Positions 36,549-46,005 are shown, counted from the stretch's first letter. The stretch: 64,000 nucleotides of DNA from Sulfitobacter delicatus (GCF_900102535.1 NZ_FNBP01000002.1:397128-461127); one strand, 5' to 3'. The notes: generated from the sequence alone by a model not told the origin. Translations and numbers: made by a program.

Positions 36549-36920
36549 TCAGGCCACGTCGCTCAAGACCCGCGCCAGTTCAAACAACCGACGCCGCTGG
36601 TTTTCCGGGATCGCGTAATAGGACCGCACCAGCTCCATCGCTTCCTTGTCGCCCATCAGATCGGCGGGCAGACCCTCTTCGGGGGCGACCTCCGTGCCGT
36701 CCTCCTTTAGCCCTTCGAAAAAGAAGGACACCGGCACCTCCAAAGCGTCCGCAATGTCCCAGAGCCGCGAGGCGCTGACACGGTTCGCGCCAGTCTCGTA
36801 TTTCTGGATTTGCTGAAACTTGATGCCAACCATTTCGGCCAGCTTTTGCTGTGTCATCCCGGTCAGCCAGCGCCGTTGCCGTATGCGCTTGCCGACATGT
36901 ACATCCACCACATGAACCAT
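36549..36920 (-). CDS. XRE-family transcriptional regulator
   Basis: 123 residues. HTH at about 10-65: VGKRIRQRRWLTGMTQQKLAEMVGIKFQQIQKYETGANRVSASRLWDIADAL, followed by an acidic linker (EDGTEVAPEEGLPADLMGD) and a short helical end. This SinR-like form is common in Rhodobacterales and Rhizobiales and includes regulators of cell-envelope and surface traits, but targets are unknown. No ribosome site stands out. The opposite strand beyond 36921 is a long non-coding stretch. Confidence 0.9.
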   Translation of the reverse strand: MVHVVDVHVGKRIRQRRWLTGMTQQKLAEMVGIKFQQIQKYETGANRVSASRLWDIADALEVPVSFFFEGLKEDGTEVAPEEGLPADLMGDKEAMELVRSYYAIPENQRRRLFELARVLSDVA

Positions 36921-37561
36921 CTCGCCTATTCCTTATCGGGGGCACGCGTCATGTGCCGAACTGTATTTGCGACAGAAGTGTCGTCTGCCCCGCCGCCCAA
37001 CAATACCGCAGGGGTTGCACCGGGAGCCATGAGACAAACATAGCGGTTGCGTTGCTTTCGACAAAGCCCTTTCACGCGATAGTGAGCATTCGCCCTATTT
37101 TTCCCGGCAACCTGAGGGAGAAGACCTCGGAAAGAAGCGGCATTGCCCTTAAGGTAGAATAGGTGCCCTGCTATGATGTTTACGGCACGATCATAGGCAA
37201 CCCTGAGATGAATAGGTTGATATTAAAGATGTTCTTGCGTGCGCGGGATGTCTGCCCCGCAGCGGCGCGGCAAGCCGTTGGGTGGTCAAATTGTAAACAT
37301 ATGAAGCGCTGCGCTCATAGGACAAAATCCGCCGATGGGACGGTGGTAGAGCCCGTCGCGCTTGCTGTGCGGCTGAGTGTCGCTTTGCACACCCGTCGAA
37401 TTTGCCTTAAAATTCGACATAATCAATACAAGCTTCGGGTCAGAAACGCCCCTAAAATCAGACTCTAAGAGACTTGAATTTCAAGCGCTCAGACCCGATA
37501 TTCAACCCAACAACGTGCCGCCGAGCTTTGGGCACGCTACTTTGCCAATGGGAGTCACTAA
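36921..37561. other. Long intergenic region, no gene supported
   Basis: About 640 bp, AT-richer than its surroundings. A 101-codon frame from a GTG at 37163 has no ribosome site and no recognisable content. One hairpin GTCGAATT, TGCCTTAA, AATTCGAC-like occurs at 37395-37418 without a T tail. The promoter of the Bax-inhibitor gene lies at its right end. A regulatory RNA here is possible but I cannot support one. Confidence 0.5.
37473..37501 (+). promoter_or_regulatory. Possible heat-shock (RpoH-type) promoter of the Bax-inhibitor gene
   Basis: CTTGAA at 37473-37478 and CCCGATAT at 37494-37501 are spaced 15 bp, close to the sigma-32 pattern CTTGAA / CCCCATNT. CTTGAA also begins a perfect 13-bp palindrome CTTGAATTTCAAG. 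The predicted start would give a leader of about 55 nt before the ATG at 37562. Pattern match only. Confidence 0.4.
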
Positions 37562-38338
37562 ATGGCTGACGTCAATACAATTCGCTCAACCGCCGGGTCG
37601 CGCGCCTCTGCGATCGACGAGGGTCTGCGCGCCCATATGAACAAGGTGTATGGCACCATGTCGATTGGCATGCTCATCACCTTCGCCGCCGCTTGGGCCA
37701 TCTCTGGCCTGTCGGTCACCACGGACCCTGCCGCCGGTGTGGCGCAGCTGAGCGAGAGCAAGTACCTGACGCAAATCGGCTACGCGCTCTATGCCTCGCC
37801 GTTGAAATGGGTCGTGATGTTCGCACCTTTGGCCTTTGTTTTCGGCTTTAGCGCGATGATTAACAAAATGTCCGCCGCGACAGCGCAGGTCGTGTTCTAC
37901 GCCTTTGCCGCCGTCATGGGCATCTCGATCAGCTCGATCTTTCTGGTCTTCACCGGCTATTCCATCGCGCAGGTGTTCCTGATCACCTCGATCGCCTTCG
38001 CGGGCCTGTCGCTCTGGGGCTACACCACTAAAAAGGACATCTCCGGTTGGGGCAGCTTCCTGATCATGGGTGTGATTGGCCTGATCGTGGCATCCATCGT
38101 GAACATCTTCCTCGCCTCTTCGGCGCTGATGTTTGCCATTTCCGCCCTCGGCGTGCTGATCTTCGCAGGTCTGACCGCCTATGACACGCAGAAGATCAAG
38201 ACCGAGTATCTGGCCCACGCGCATCACGGCGACACCGAGTGGCTGGGCAAAGCCGCCATCATGGGCGCCCTGAGCCTCTATCTGGACTTCATCAACATGT
38301 TCATGATGCTGCTGTCGCTCTTCGGCAATCGCGAATAA
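37562..38338 (+). CDS. Bax inhibitor-1 / YccA family membrane protein
   Basis: 258 residues with seven hydrophobic segments. N-terminal cytosolic part (STAGSRASAIDEGLRAHMNKVYGTM), then TMBIM core with MFAPLAFVFGFSAMINKMS, FTGYSIAQVFLITSIAFAGLSLWGYTTKKDIS, and the C-terminal di-Asp region GLTAYDTQKIKTEYL and SLYLDFINMFMMLL. Family members act as pH-regulated calcium leaks or as partners of FtsH (YccA). Followed by a strong terminator at 38365. Confidence 0.95.
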   Translation: MADVNTIRSTAGSRASAIDEGLRAHMNKVYGTMSIGMLITFAAAWAISGLSVTTDPAAGVAQLSESKYLTQIGYALYASPLKWVVMFAPLAFVFGFSAMINKMSAATAQVVFYAFAAVMGISISSIFLVFTGYSIAQVFLITSIAFAGLSLWGYTTKKDISGWGSFLIMGVIGLIVASIVNIFLASSALMFAISALGVLIFAGLTAYDTQKIKTEYLAHAHHGDTEWLGKAAIMGALSLYLDFINMFMMLLSLFGNRE

Positions 38339-38364
38339 GCCAGCGGGCATTGAGACAAGGGGGG

Positions 38365-38395
38365 GGGCCGGTTCCGAAAGGGACCGGCCCTTTTT
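38365..38395 (+). terminator. Rho-independent terminator after the Bax-inhibitor gene
   Basis: GGGCCGGTTCC, GAAA tetraloop, GGGACCGGCCC (11-bp stem with one G-U) followed directly by TTTTT. Confidence 0.9.
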
Positions 38396-38476
38396 CGTTG
38401 GCGCGACGTTTAATCTCCCCCCGCGCGGAACCGAGCCGCCCCTTTTCGCGCTAAATAGGGAACGGAGGGCCGCGCC

Positions 38477-39652
38477 ATTAACTATTTTCACAGCCTATCT
38501 GCCGCCGGTTTCGCGGCCACTGCCATCAGCTACGGACCGGCGCGCATGGGCTTTGGCCTCTTTGTGCCTGCCTTCAAATCGTCCTTCTAGCTCTCGCCAG
38601 CGACGGTGGGGCTGATCTCCAGCCTCGGCTTTGCGGGTTTCTTCATCGGGCTGTTGATCGCGCAATATCTGCTGAACCGCAAAGGCCCGGCGGCGCCGGT
38701 CCTCACCGGGTTGGCAGCGGCAACGCTGGGGCTTGGCGTCGTGGCGCTCGCGCCCAATCCCACTGTCTTGGCGGCCGGCGTGTCTCTAGCGGCTTCCAGT
38801 GCCGGCTTCGCCTGGACGCCGTTTAACGACGCCGTGCATCGCAAGATTAGAGACACCGACCGGCCCACGGCTCTTTCAGAGATCAGCACCGGCACGAGCG
38901 TCGGTGTGATGTTGGCGGCGGCGATTGCGCTCGGCATGGTCTTTACGGGCCTCGATTGGCGCATCTGCTGGGGGGTTTTCGCGCTGCTGGCCCTCGCCAG
39001 CCTTATCGGCAACTGGACCGCGCTGCGCCCCGTGGGCAGAGCCCCCGAGGCCGCGCCAGATGCGTCTTGGCGGATGCTGCTGCAACAAAGTGCCGTCCCG
39101 CTCTTCGGCTTGGCCTTTGTCTTTGGCATCACGTCGTCCATCTACATTTCCTTCGCCGCCGACCATTTTTCGCAAAGCAGCTTGCTCGGCATGCCGAACA
39201 GCGCCGTCCCCTCGGTGGTGTTTCTCAGCTACGGGTTCTTTGGGCTGGCTGGGTTGCTGACGGGCAGCATTCGCGACCGCATCGGATTGGCACCGCTTGT
39301 GCAGCTCTTGCTGCTCGCCGCCGCGACCTCCTTTGCCCTCGCCGCTTTGCTGTCCGACAGCTGGACCGCGCTGGTGATCTCGGCGGGGTTGCAGGGGATA
39401 AATGTCATGATGACCAGCGCCGTTCTCGCCTTTTGGTCCGAGAAACTCTTCCCGTCTCTGCCGTCGATGAGCTTCACCGCGACGCTGCTCGCAACCGCCA
39501 GCGGCAGCGTCATTGGCCCGAGCTTTGCCGGTCTGGTGCTTAAAGGTCCGGGGCCGGAAATTGCCTTCCTCGGCGCCGCCGCGATCCCCCTGATCGCCGC
39601 CTGTGCTCTACGGCAAAGTTGGATCACCGAGCACGCGCTCGAACCCGCTTAG
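38477..39652 (+). pseudogene. Decayed MFS transporter gene
   Basis: A single frame encodes an MFS protein: NYFHSLSAAGFAATAISYG, ARMGFGLFVPAFKSSF, then stop TAG (38588-38590), then LSPATVGLISSLGFAGFF and about 350 further residues to TAG at 39652. Two lesions are seen. The stop lies inside the first-helix region where related proteins continue without a break. And the place of the start, 8 nt after GGAGG, holds ATT (38477) rather than ATG. A GTG at 38606 could begin a shortened protein lacking the first transmembrane helix, but has no ribosome site. Most likely inactive; a sequencing error could explain one lesion but hardly both. Confidence 0.75.
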
Positions 39653-40338
39653 CCGACGGCTCCAAACAACTGCCCGACCCCGGCGGTCACGGCCATCGCC
39701 AGCCCGCCCCAGAACACCACCCGCCGCACTGCAGGCCAAGCAGGCGCGCCGCCCAGCCGCGCGCCGCCGGCCCCGAGCAGCACCAGCGCCAGCACGGCAA
39801 TGAGCGCCACAGCCATGCCGCGTATCCCGTCCGGGGCGAGGACCGCCGCCAGAAACGGCAACCCGCCGCCCAGCGCGAAGGCCCCTGCCGATGCGACAGC
39901 AGCCTGCAGCGGGTCGGCTTGTCCGGCGAGACCAAACATTCCCAATTCCTCCCGCGCATGGGCGCCCAGCGCGTCGTGGTCGGTCATCTGCGCGGCGACT
40001 TCCAGAGCGAGGTCACTTTCCACGCCGCGGTTCTCCAGCCCTTCGGCCAATTCGCTCAGCTCGTAATCCGGGTCTTCGATCAGCGCCACGCGTTCGCGTT
40101 CCAGATCAGCCCGTTCCACATCTGATTGCGCCGAGACCGATACATATTCCCCCGCCGCCATCGACAACGCCCCGGCGGTGAGGCCGGCAAGACCGGTCAG
40201 CACAACATTGTCATGCGCCATTCCGGCAGAGCTCACCCCGACCAGCAGACTGGCCGAGGACACAATACCATCGTTCGCCCCCAAAACGGCGGCGCGCAGC
40301 CAGTTGCTGCGGTTAATGTAATGGCCTTCTCTGGGCAT
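39649..40338 (-). CDS. VIT/CCC1-family metal transporter
   Basis: 229 residues. RSNWLRAAVLGANDGIVSSASLLVGVSSAG is the signature first helix of VIT1/CCC1 (iron/manganese) transporters; ALSMAAGEYVSVSAQSDVERADLERER is the second, followed by the acidic metal-binding cytosolic helices and three more transmembrane segments. Unlike nodulin-21 types it has the full helix pair. Exports Fe2+ or Mn2+ from the cytosol in relatives. It overlaps the end of the decayed MFS gene by 4 bp, convergent. Confidence 0.9.
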   Translation of the reverse strand: MPREGHYINRSNWLRAAVLGANDGIVSSASLLVGVSSAGMAHDNVVLTGLAGLTAGALSMAAGEYVSVSAQSDVERADLERERVALIEDPDYELSELAEGLENRGVESDLALEVAAQMTDHDALGAHAREELGMFGLAGQADPLQAAVASAGAFALGGGLPFLAAVLAPDGIRGMAVALIAVLALVLLGAGGARLGGAPAWPAVRRVVFWGGLAMAVTAGVGQLFGAVG

Positions 40339-40354
40339 GAGGCGGCGGGGCGGT

Positions 40355-40513
40355 CTAGTTCGGTTCCCAGACCATCAGGTCCGCGGGGAAGATCACCGGG
40401 CGGTCTCCGCCAATGCCGGTGAAGCCGACGCTCCCGGTCGGTTTGGCCTGCTCAATCGGCATGCAGGCCGCTGTCAGCAGGATCAGGATCGCGGCACTCA
40501 GTTTGGCAGACAT
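40355..40513 (-). CDS. Small lipoprotein
   Basis: 52 residues from the ATG at 40513 with GGGGAA 6 nt upstream. Lipoprotein signal MSAKLSAAILILLTAAC (Cys17), then PIEQAKPTGSVGFTGIGG and ending PADLMVWEPN. Lies 16 bp upstream of the VIT-family gene on the same strand and may be co-transcribed with it. No family recognised. Confidence 0.65.
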   Translation of the reverse strand: MSAKLSAAILILLTAACMPIEQAKPTGSVGFTGIGGDRPVIFPADLMVWEPN

Positions 40514-40850
40514 GGCATTTCCCCAATAGCTTAGCGTTAAGTATCGCGGCTTCGGTGCGGCATGGCAAGCCAGCAGCGTTGCACCGGGACCGTGCGCTTG
40601 GGTTAGGTGGTGGTAAGCATCGAAGGTTAGAACCCTCACCAATCGCGATTGCGCCAGAGGACTTTCCACCCTCTTGGCACCCATAGGATGAAAGGCCCCA
40701 AAGGGGTCACGTCAATGCGCTTTGAGGTGCAGGGAAACCTGCTTTGCACATCCGATCTGGCGGCGCCGCCTTTTTATCAACGGCCCCTCCCCCAATTTGA
40801 AGCAGTTCGCCTGATGCCTTGGCTGGCACCGGGCCATTCGGCGTGGTTAG
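40514..40850. other. Intergenic stretch, no gene assigned
   Basis: About 335 bp between the small lipoprotein start and the end of the UPF0173 gene. A palindrome GGCGGCGCCGCC followed by TTTTT is at about 40757-40774. An open frame here (40649-40861) overlaps the next gene and has no support. Confidence 0.45.
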
Positions 40851-41543
40851 TCAGAGCTTGATTGGCTGCAGAACCTGCGGCTCGACCACATCAACACCGG
40901 GCAGACCGTCGGCCAGCACTTTGGCCGATTGCTCCAGCAGGTCGAAGGTCCGGTAGTGGCAGGGGATCACCGTCTTGAAGTCAAAGTACCGTTTCGCGGC
41001 ATAGGCGGCCTGCGCCATGTCCATGGTGAAATGCCCCCCTGCCGAGAGGATGCCGATGTCGGGTTTGTGGTAGTCGCCCATCCAGTCCATATCCGCCATG
41101 ATTGCGGTGTCGCCGGAGTGGTAGATCGTATGCCCCTCGCCCGCGATCATAAAGCCGGTCTCCATGCCCGTGTAGATCGGGCCATTGTCTCCACTGATGG
41201 AGGAAGAGTGCGAAGCAGGCACCATCGTCACCGCGACATTGCCCACGCGGATCGTGCCACCTTTGTTAAAGCCGTTGGTCTGCGCCACACCCTTGCTCTC
41301 GAACCATGCCATCAGCTCATACATCCCTGCCACCGGCGCATTGGTGCGGCTGGCGACATCGGCGATGTCTTGGGTGTGGTCGAAATGGCCATGGGTGACG
41401 AGGATTTGCGTGGCACCGTTCATCGCCTCTGCGTGCTGGTCCTCCGACAACATCGGGTTGCCGTTGAGCCACGGGTCGATCAGCAGGACTTGGTCTTCGA
41501 TCTCGATGCGGAATGAGCCGTGGCCGAGCCAGATGATGTTCAT
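40851..41543 (-). CDS. UPF0173-type metal-dependent hydrolase (MBL fold)
   Basis: 230 residues from the ATG at 41543. Metallo-beta-lactamase fold: IIWLGHGSFRIEIEDQVLLIDPWL, the HxHxDH-like metal motif THGHFDHTQDI, SHSSSISGDNG, YHSGDTAIMADMDW and C-terminal PCHYRTFDLLEQ. This is the UPF0173 (YtkL-like) group; physiological substrate unknown. The 5' side is a 390-bp repeat-rich region. Confidence 0.92.
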   Translation of the reverse strand: MNIIWLGHGSFRIEIEDQVLLIDPWLNGNPMLSEDQHAEAMNGATQILVTHGHFDHTQDIADVASRTNAPVAGMYELMAWFESKGVAQTNGFNKGGTIRVGNVAVTMVPASHSSSISGDNGPIYTGMETGFMIAGEGHTIYHSGDTAIMADMDWMGDYHKPDIGILSAGGHFTMDMAQAAYAAKRYFDFKTVIPCHYRTFDLLEQSAKVLADGLPGVDVVEPQVLQPIKL

Positions 41544-41933
41544 GGGATCCTCCTGATTTGTTGCTCGCAACAGAGTTGCGCTTCCTTGCGGCGGAATCAA
41601 GAAAACGTCTCCCCTGCCACCCCGGCCCGGAATCAAGCCGCAGGCGCCGGGCCATCGCCTGCCCGCCCCCCGGGTAGGCGATTTGGTGAGGCTGGGTACG
41701 ACTTCGAGGACACACATCATGGCTGATCTATAAAGTGGCAAGATATTCTGTCGGATCGCCGACCCGCGGGCAGCCGATAGCCCTCAGCATACTATCGCCC
41801 AGAATTAAGGGGCACGCCCCCCGATCAAGCGCCATCCCCCGGTCTGGCGCCGCCCGGCTCCGTTCCGACCCTCCAAACCCTTGCGAGGCCCGCCCCCAAA
41901 CGGTAGAGGACCCACAAAGAGATGGAGATGTTC
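41544..41933. repeat. Intergenic region with mosaic GC-rich repeat (copy A)
   Basis: Two conserved ends are recognisable: CCCGGAATCAAG, CCGCAGG, CGCCGGGC at 41626-41659 and GCGCCATCCCCCGGTC, TGGCGCCGCCCGGCTC at 41829-41860. Both recur in copy B (46006-46216) with different sequence between them. The middle here includes CGCCGACCCGCGGG (41758-41771), shared with copy C at 33650. No gene seen; gatC promoter likely in the last 70 bp. Confidence 0.65.
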
Positions 41934-42221
41934 ATGTCGATCGACGAAAACACCGCCGCACGCGTGGCAAAACTGGCCCGGATCAAGGTCGAACCCGATG
42001 CGCTCCCCGCGCTGGCAGAGGAGTTCAACACCATCCTCGGCTTTATCGAACAGCTGGGCGAAGTGGACGTCGAAGGCATCGAGCCGATGACCACCGTCAC
42101 CCCGCAGCGGCTCAAGCGGCGCGAAGATGTGGTCACCGACGGCGACCAGCAAGACGCAGTTCTCGCCAATGCCCCCGATGCCCGTGAAGGGTTCTTTGCC
42201 GTGCCGAAGGTGGTGGAATAA
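41934..42221 (+). CDS. gatC: Asp-tRNA(Asn)/Glu-tRNA(Gln) amidotransferase subunit C
   Basis: 95 residues from the ATG at 41934 (GGAG 6 nt upstream). [50 protein letters not shown] and [15 protein letters not shown] [12 protein letters not shown] are the GatC landmarks. It wraps and stabilises GatA and GatB for making Gln-tRNA(Gln) or Asn-tRNA(Asn). Stop overlaps the gatA ATG by one base. gatB is not in the window. Confidence 0.95.
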   Translation: MSIDENTAARVAKLARIKVEPDALPALAEEFNTILGFIEQLGEVDVEGIEPMTTVTPQRLKRREDVVTDGDQQDAVLANAPDAREGFFAVPKVVE

Positions 42222-43708
42222 TGACCGATCTGAACAAACTCGGCCTTGCCGACGCCCGCGACGCCCTGCGTAAGGGTGAGACCACATCCAAAGACCTGAC
42301 CGAAGCCTGCCTCAAGGCCATCGACGGTGCCGGCGCGCTCAACGCCTTTGTCCACCGCACGCCAGAGATCGCGATGGAACAGGCCGCCGCTGCCGACGCG
42401 CGCATCAAGCAAGGCGACGCTCCTGCCATGTGCGGCCTGCCCATTGGCATCAAAGACCTCTTCTGCACTAAGGGCGTGCCAAGCCAAGCGGGCAGCCGCA
42501 TCCTCGAAGGCTTCCTGCCCGAGTATGAAAGCACCGTCAGCCAGAAGCTGAAAGACAGCGGCGCGGTCATGCTGGGCAAGCTCAATATGGACGAATTCGC
42601 CATGGGCTCGTCGAACGAGACCTCCGTCTACGGCAATGCGGTGAACCCGTGGCGCCGTGCAGGCGATACGGCGGAACTGACACCGGGCGGCTCCTCGGGT
42701 GGCTCTGCCGCGGCCGTGGCGGCCGATCTCTGCCTCGCCGCCACCGGCACCGACACCGGCGGCTCGATCCGCCAGCCTGCGGCCTTCACCGGCACCGTGG
42801 GCATCAAGCCGACCTATGGCCGTTGTTCCCGCTGGGGCATCGTCGCCTTCGCCTCCTCGCTCGACCAAGCCGGACCAATGACCAAGACCGTGCGCGACGC
42901 CGCGATCATGCTGGAAGCCATGTGCGGCCACGACGCCAAGGACAGCACCAGCGCCGACTTGGCCGTGCCAGACTTCGAAGCGGCCCTGACCGGCGACATC
43001 CGTGGCAAGAAAATCGGCATCCCCCGCGAATACCGCATGGATGGCATGCCCGAGGAGATCGAAAAGCTCTGGCAAGACGGCATCGCCATGATGAAAGACG
43101 CGGGCGCCGAGATCGTCGACATCTCGCTGCCGCACACCAAATACGCCCTGCCCGCCTATTACGTCATCGCCCCTGCCGAGGCCTCCTCGAACCTCGCGCG
43201 CTATGACGGCGTGCGCTTTGGCCACCGCGCCAAGCTCGACCATGGCGACGGCATCACCGAGATGTACGAGAAAACCCGCGCCGAGGGCTTTGGTCACGAG
43301 GTCCAGCGCCGCGTGATGGTGGGCACCTATGTGCTCTCCGCAGGCTTCTACGACGCGTACTACAACCGCGCCCGCAAGGTCCGCACCCTGATCAAGAAAG
43401 ATTTTGAGGACGTCTTTGCCCAAGGCATCGACAGCATCCTCACCCCCGCCACCCCCTCGGCGGCCTTCGGTCTGGGCGAAATGAAAGACGCCGATCCGGT
43501 GGCGATGTACCTTAACGACGTCTTTACCGTCACCGTGAACCTCGCTGGTCTGCCCGGTGTCGCGCTGCCGACAGGGCAAAGCGCGACAGGCTTGCCGCTG
43601 GGTCTGCAACTGATCGGGCGTCCGTGGGAAGAGGCCGAACTGCTGTCCTCCGCCTATGCGCTGGAACGGGCGGCTGGGTTTGTGGCCAAGCCGGAAAAAT
43701 GGTGGTAA
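42221..43708 (+). CDS. gatA: Asp-tRNA(Asn)/Glu-tRNA(Gln) amidotransferase subunit A
   Basis: 495 residues. Amidase-signature enzyme releasing ammonia from glutamine for transamidation. The catalytic Lys lies in [14 protein letters not shown], and the Gly/Ser-rich signature [32 protein letters not shown] gives the cis-Ser and nucleophile Ser. C-terminus with [14 protein letters not shown]. Co-transcribed and coupled with gatC. Confidence 0.97.
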   Translation: MTDLNKLGLADARDALRKGETTSKDLTEACLKAIDGAGALNAFVHRTPEIAMEQAAAADARIKQGDAPAMCGLPIGIKDLFCTKGVPSQAGSRILEGFLPEYESTVSQKLKDSGAVMLGKLNMDEFAMGSSNETSVYGNAVNPWRRAGDTAELTPGGSSGGSAAAVAADLCLAATGTDTGGSIRQPAAFTGTVGIKPTYGRCSRWGIVAFASSLDQAGPMTKTVRDAAIMLEAMCGHDAKDSTSADLAVPDFEAALTGDIRGKKIGIPREYRMDGMPEEIEKLWQDGIAMMKDAGAEIVDISLPHTKYALPAYYVIAPAEASSNLARYDGVRFGHRAKLDHGDGITEMYEKTRAEGFGHEVQRRVMVGTYVLSAGFYDAYYNRARKVRTLIKKDFEDVFAQGIDSILTPATPSAAFGLGEMKDADPVAMYLNDVFTVTVNLAGLPGVALPTGQSATGLPLGLQLIGRPWEEAELLSSAYALERAAGFVAKPEKWW

Positions 43709-43745
43709 GCCCGCGGGCGGTAATCAACAGGCAAGAGCGGATCAG

Positions 43746-44456
43746 ATGATCACACGGACACTTCTAGCGATCACGGCAGGCGGTCTTCTGGCAGCCTGCC
43801 AACCGGCCATTCCCGATTCCGGGCGCGGCGTGGGTTTCGGCGATAGCAATTTCGAGGCCGAGCAGCGTGCGCGTGATGCAGCGCTGGCGGGCAACAATAT
43901 CGACAGCGCCATCGCGGCCACGACGCCAGCCACGACCCCGGTGCCTGATGACGGCTCGCCCGAAGCCACAGCGGCCGAGACCGCCCGCGTCCTTGCCGCC
44001 ACCCGACCCGGCGGCGCGCCGGTTCAGGCCAGCCCGTCGAACCCGGCCCCTGCCGTGGTCAACGCCGTTGGCATCTCGAACGAAAACAACTTCGACGCCG
44101 TCTCGGACCAGCGCAGCATCGAAGCCGATGCCGCCCGGGTCGCCGCCAACCGTGCGCAATATCAGGTCGTTCAGCCCGAAGCCCTGCCCGAGCGGACCGA
44201 CAGCGGCCCCAACATTGTGGCCTATGCACTTCAGACCAAGCAATCTGTCGGTCAGAAACTCTATAGCCGCATCGGCTTCAACAAAGCGCGCAAATATGAG
44301 CGGGCCTGTTCGCAATACGGCCATGCCGACCAAGCGCAGATCGCCTTTCTCGCCGCCGGTGGCCCTGAGAAAGACCGCAACGGCATGGACCCTGATGGCG
44401 ACGGCTTTGCCTGCGACTGGGATCCGACGCCCTTCCGCCGGGCTGCTCAGGGCTGA
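43746..44456 (+). CDS. Lipoprotein with C-terminal excalibur-type domain
   Basis: 236 residues from the ATG at 43746. Lipoprotein signal MITRTLLAITAGGLLAAC (Cys18). A low-complexity Ala/Pro/Thr middle (about 50-110), then a C-terminal domain RIGFNKARKYERACSQYGHADQAQIAFLAAGG...DPDGDGFACDWDPTPFR. DxDxDGxxC is the excalibur calcium-binding motif. Found after gatA in many roseobacters. Likely anchored in the outer membrane; role unknown. Confidence 0.82.
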   Translation: MITRTLLAITAGGLLAACQPAIPDSGRGVGFGDSNFEAEQRARDAALAGNNIDSAIAATTPATTPVPDDGSPEATAAETARVLAATRPGGAPVQASPSNPAPAVVNAVGISNENNFDAVSDQRSIEADAARVAANRAQYQVVQPEALPERTDSGPNIVAYALQTKQSVGQKLYSRIGFNKARKYERACSQYGHADQAQIAFLAAGGPEKDRNGMDPDGDGFACDWDPTPFRRAAQG

Positions 44457-44459
44457 TCC

Positions 44460-45149
44460 ATGGCCCAAGCGCCTGACGTCACGGCGCATCCCTCGCCCAA
44501 TTGCGGCCCGCGACGCGGGGGGCTGCGCCCTCATTTGATCGTGCTGCACCACACCGCGATGGACAGCGCCGAGGCGGCGCTGGACCGGCTCTGCGACCCC
44601 TCTGCGGCTGTCTCGGCGCATTACCTGATCTGTGGCAACGGCCGCGTGTTGCAATTGGTTGAAGAAGACCAGCGCGCGTGGCACGCGGGTGTGGGTGAAT
44701 GGGCGGGGCAGGACGACATCAACTCGCGCTCCATCGGAATTGAGTTGGACAACCGCGGCGATCATCCTTTTTCCGAGCCACAAATGCGGGCGCTGGAGGC
44801 CCTGATGCCCGGCATCATGGCCCGGCACGGCATCGCCCCCGAAGGGGTGATCGGGCATTCCGACATGGCACCGGGCCGCAAACTCGATCCCGGCCCCCGA
44901 TTCGATTGGGCGCGGTTGGGGCGTCAGGGGCTGGCGTTGCCCGCGGGGGTTGGCCCTGCCCCGGATGCTGTCGAGGCCAAGACATTCCGGCAAGCCGCCG
45001 AGGCCGTAGGCTTCACCGCCCCCTGCGACGATGACACGCTCCTCAGCACCGTGCGCATGCGGTTCCGCCCGCAGGGGCGTGGCCCTCTCTCCCCTGACGA
45101 TCTCGCCGCCCTCCCCGTGCCCATTGACGCGCCGCTCGCCCCCGTCTAG
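44460..45149 (+). CDS. N-acetylmuramoyl-L-alanine amidase, AmpD-like
   Basis: 229 residues, starts 4 bp after the upstream stop. Amidase_2/PGRP fold: LIVLHHTAMDSAEAALDRLCDP with the first zinc His, VSAHYLICGNGRVLQLVEEDQRAWHAG, SIGIELDNRG, GHSDMAPGRKLDPGPRFDW with the second zinc His and Asp. No signal peptide, so cytosolic peptidoglycan recycling (AmpD role) is plausible; C-terminal 70 residues form a small peptidoglycan-binding-like domain. It ends 10 bp before rnpB. Confidence 0.9.
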   Translation: MAQAPDVTAHPSPNCGPRRGGLRPHLIVLHHTAMDSAEAALDRLCDPSAAVSAHYLICGNGRVLQLVEEDQRAWHAGVGEWAGQDDINSRSIGIELDNRGDHPFSEPQMRALEALMPGIMARHGIAPEGVIGHSDMAPGRKLDPGPRFDWARLGRQGLALPAGVGPAPDAVEAKTFRQAAEAVGFTAPCDDDTLLSTVRMRFRPQGRGPLSPDDLAALPVPIDAPLAPV

Positions 45150-45159
45150 GGCGGTCAGG

Positions 45160-45570
45160 CGCGGAAGGCTGGATGGCCGCTTCGGTGCTTGCAAAAGCAC
45201 CGGGGAGGAAAGTCCGGACTCCAAGAAGGAACGGTGCCGGGTAACGCCCGGGCGGGGCAACCCGACGGAAAGCGCCACAGAAAAGAAACCGCCACTCGGT
45301 CCGGCTTGCCGGAATACCCGAGGGGTAAGGGTGAAACGGTGGGGTAAGAGCCCACCGCGGGGCTGGCAACAGTTCTGGCACGGCAAGCCCCACCGGGAGC
45401 AATGCCAAATAGGGACCGCGCGCCACTGATCTTTGGGTCAGAGGCGGGGCTCTTCTGCCCCAGCAGGTCCGGGTTGGCAGCTGTAGCCGCATCGGCAACG
45501 GTGCGGTCAGAGGAATGGTCATCGCCTGTTTTGCGACAGGTACAGAATCCGGCTTATAGGCCTTCCGCGC
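45160..45570 (+). ncRNA. rnpB: RNase P RNA (class A)
   Basis: The catalytic RNA that matures tRNA 5' ends. The universal blocks are visible: GAGGAAAGTCCGGACTCC near 45213, ACGGTGCCGGGTAACGCCCG, GGTAAGGGTGAAACGGTG, and the 3' block ACAGAATCCGGCTTATAG near 45543-45558. The ends pair perfectly as P1 over 10 bp (GCGCGGAAGG with CCTTCCGCGC), which sets the limits. Length 411 nt fits alphaproteobacteria. Confidence 0.97.
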
Positions 45571-45650
45571 AACTTCTTGCTCTTTCGGCATCGAAAGGCA
45601 GGTTTTTCGACAAATCCGGCGTCTTTTGACCTCGGGCGGGCAAATAGCGG

Positions 45651-45678
45651 TTGACTCGGGCGCGGGTCTGACTAGAAC
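45651..45678 (+). promoter_or_regulatory. Likely rpmG promoter
   Basis: TTGACT (45651-45656) and TAGAAC (45673-45678) with 16-bp spacing, 54 bp before the rpmG ATG. Good match to the alphaproteobacterial housekeeping promoter. Confidence 0.55.
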
Positions 45679-45731
45679 CCGAAATTCAGAATTCACGCAG
45701 GCCTGCGCGGCGCTGCAGCAGGAGAAGACAC

Positions 45732-45899
45732 ATGGCGAAGCCAACCACGATCAAGATCCGTCTGAACTCGTCCGCGGGCACAGGCCATTTCTACGTCACC
45801 AAAAAGAACGCTCGTACCATGACCGAGAAGATGGTCATCAAAAAGTACGACCCCGTTGCGCGCAAGCACGTGGAATACAAGGAAGGCAAGATCAAGTAA
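45732..45899 (+). CDS. rpmG: 50S ribosomal protein L33
   Basis: 55 residues: [55 protein letters not shown]. This is the standard bL33 of alphaproteobacteria. It is the version without the CxxC zinc pairs. Ribosome site GGAGAAG 8 nt upstream. Followed by a terminator at 45925. Easily missed because of its size. Confidence 0.97.
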   Translation: MAKPTTIKIRLNSSAGTGHFYVTKKNARTMTEKMVIKKYDPVARKHVEYKEGKIK

Positions 45900-45924
45900 G
45901 ATCGCCTGACCTGATGGTTTGAAG

Positions 45925-45951
45925 GGCCACGTGCACTGCGCGTGGCCTTTT
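45925..45951 (+). terminator. Rho-independent terminator of rpmG
   Basis: GGCCACG / CGTGGCC stem, extendable by three inner pairs (TGC/GCG with one G-U) to a triloop, followed by TTTT. Confidence 0.85.
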
Positions 45952-46005
45952 GCGTTGGGGGGATGACGTCGCTAGGACACTCGAAACGTCGCCGCGCTCA
46001 CCCCG

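Noticed and set aside
37163..37468. 101-codon frame starting with GTG upstream of the Bax-inhibitor gene
   Set aside because: No ribosome site, mixed composition and no family; the region looks non-coding.
41825..43609. 594-codon minus-strand frame opposite gatA
   Set aside because: Antisense shadow; gatC and gatA are certain on the plus strand.
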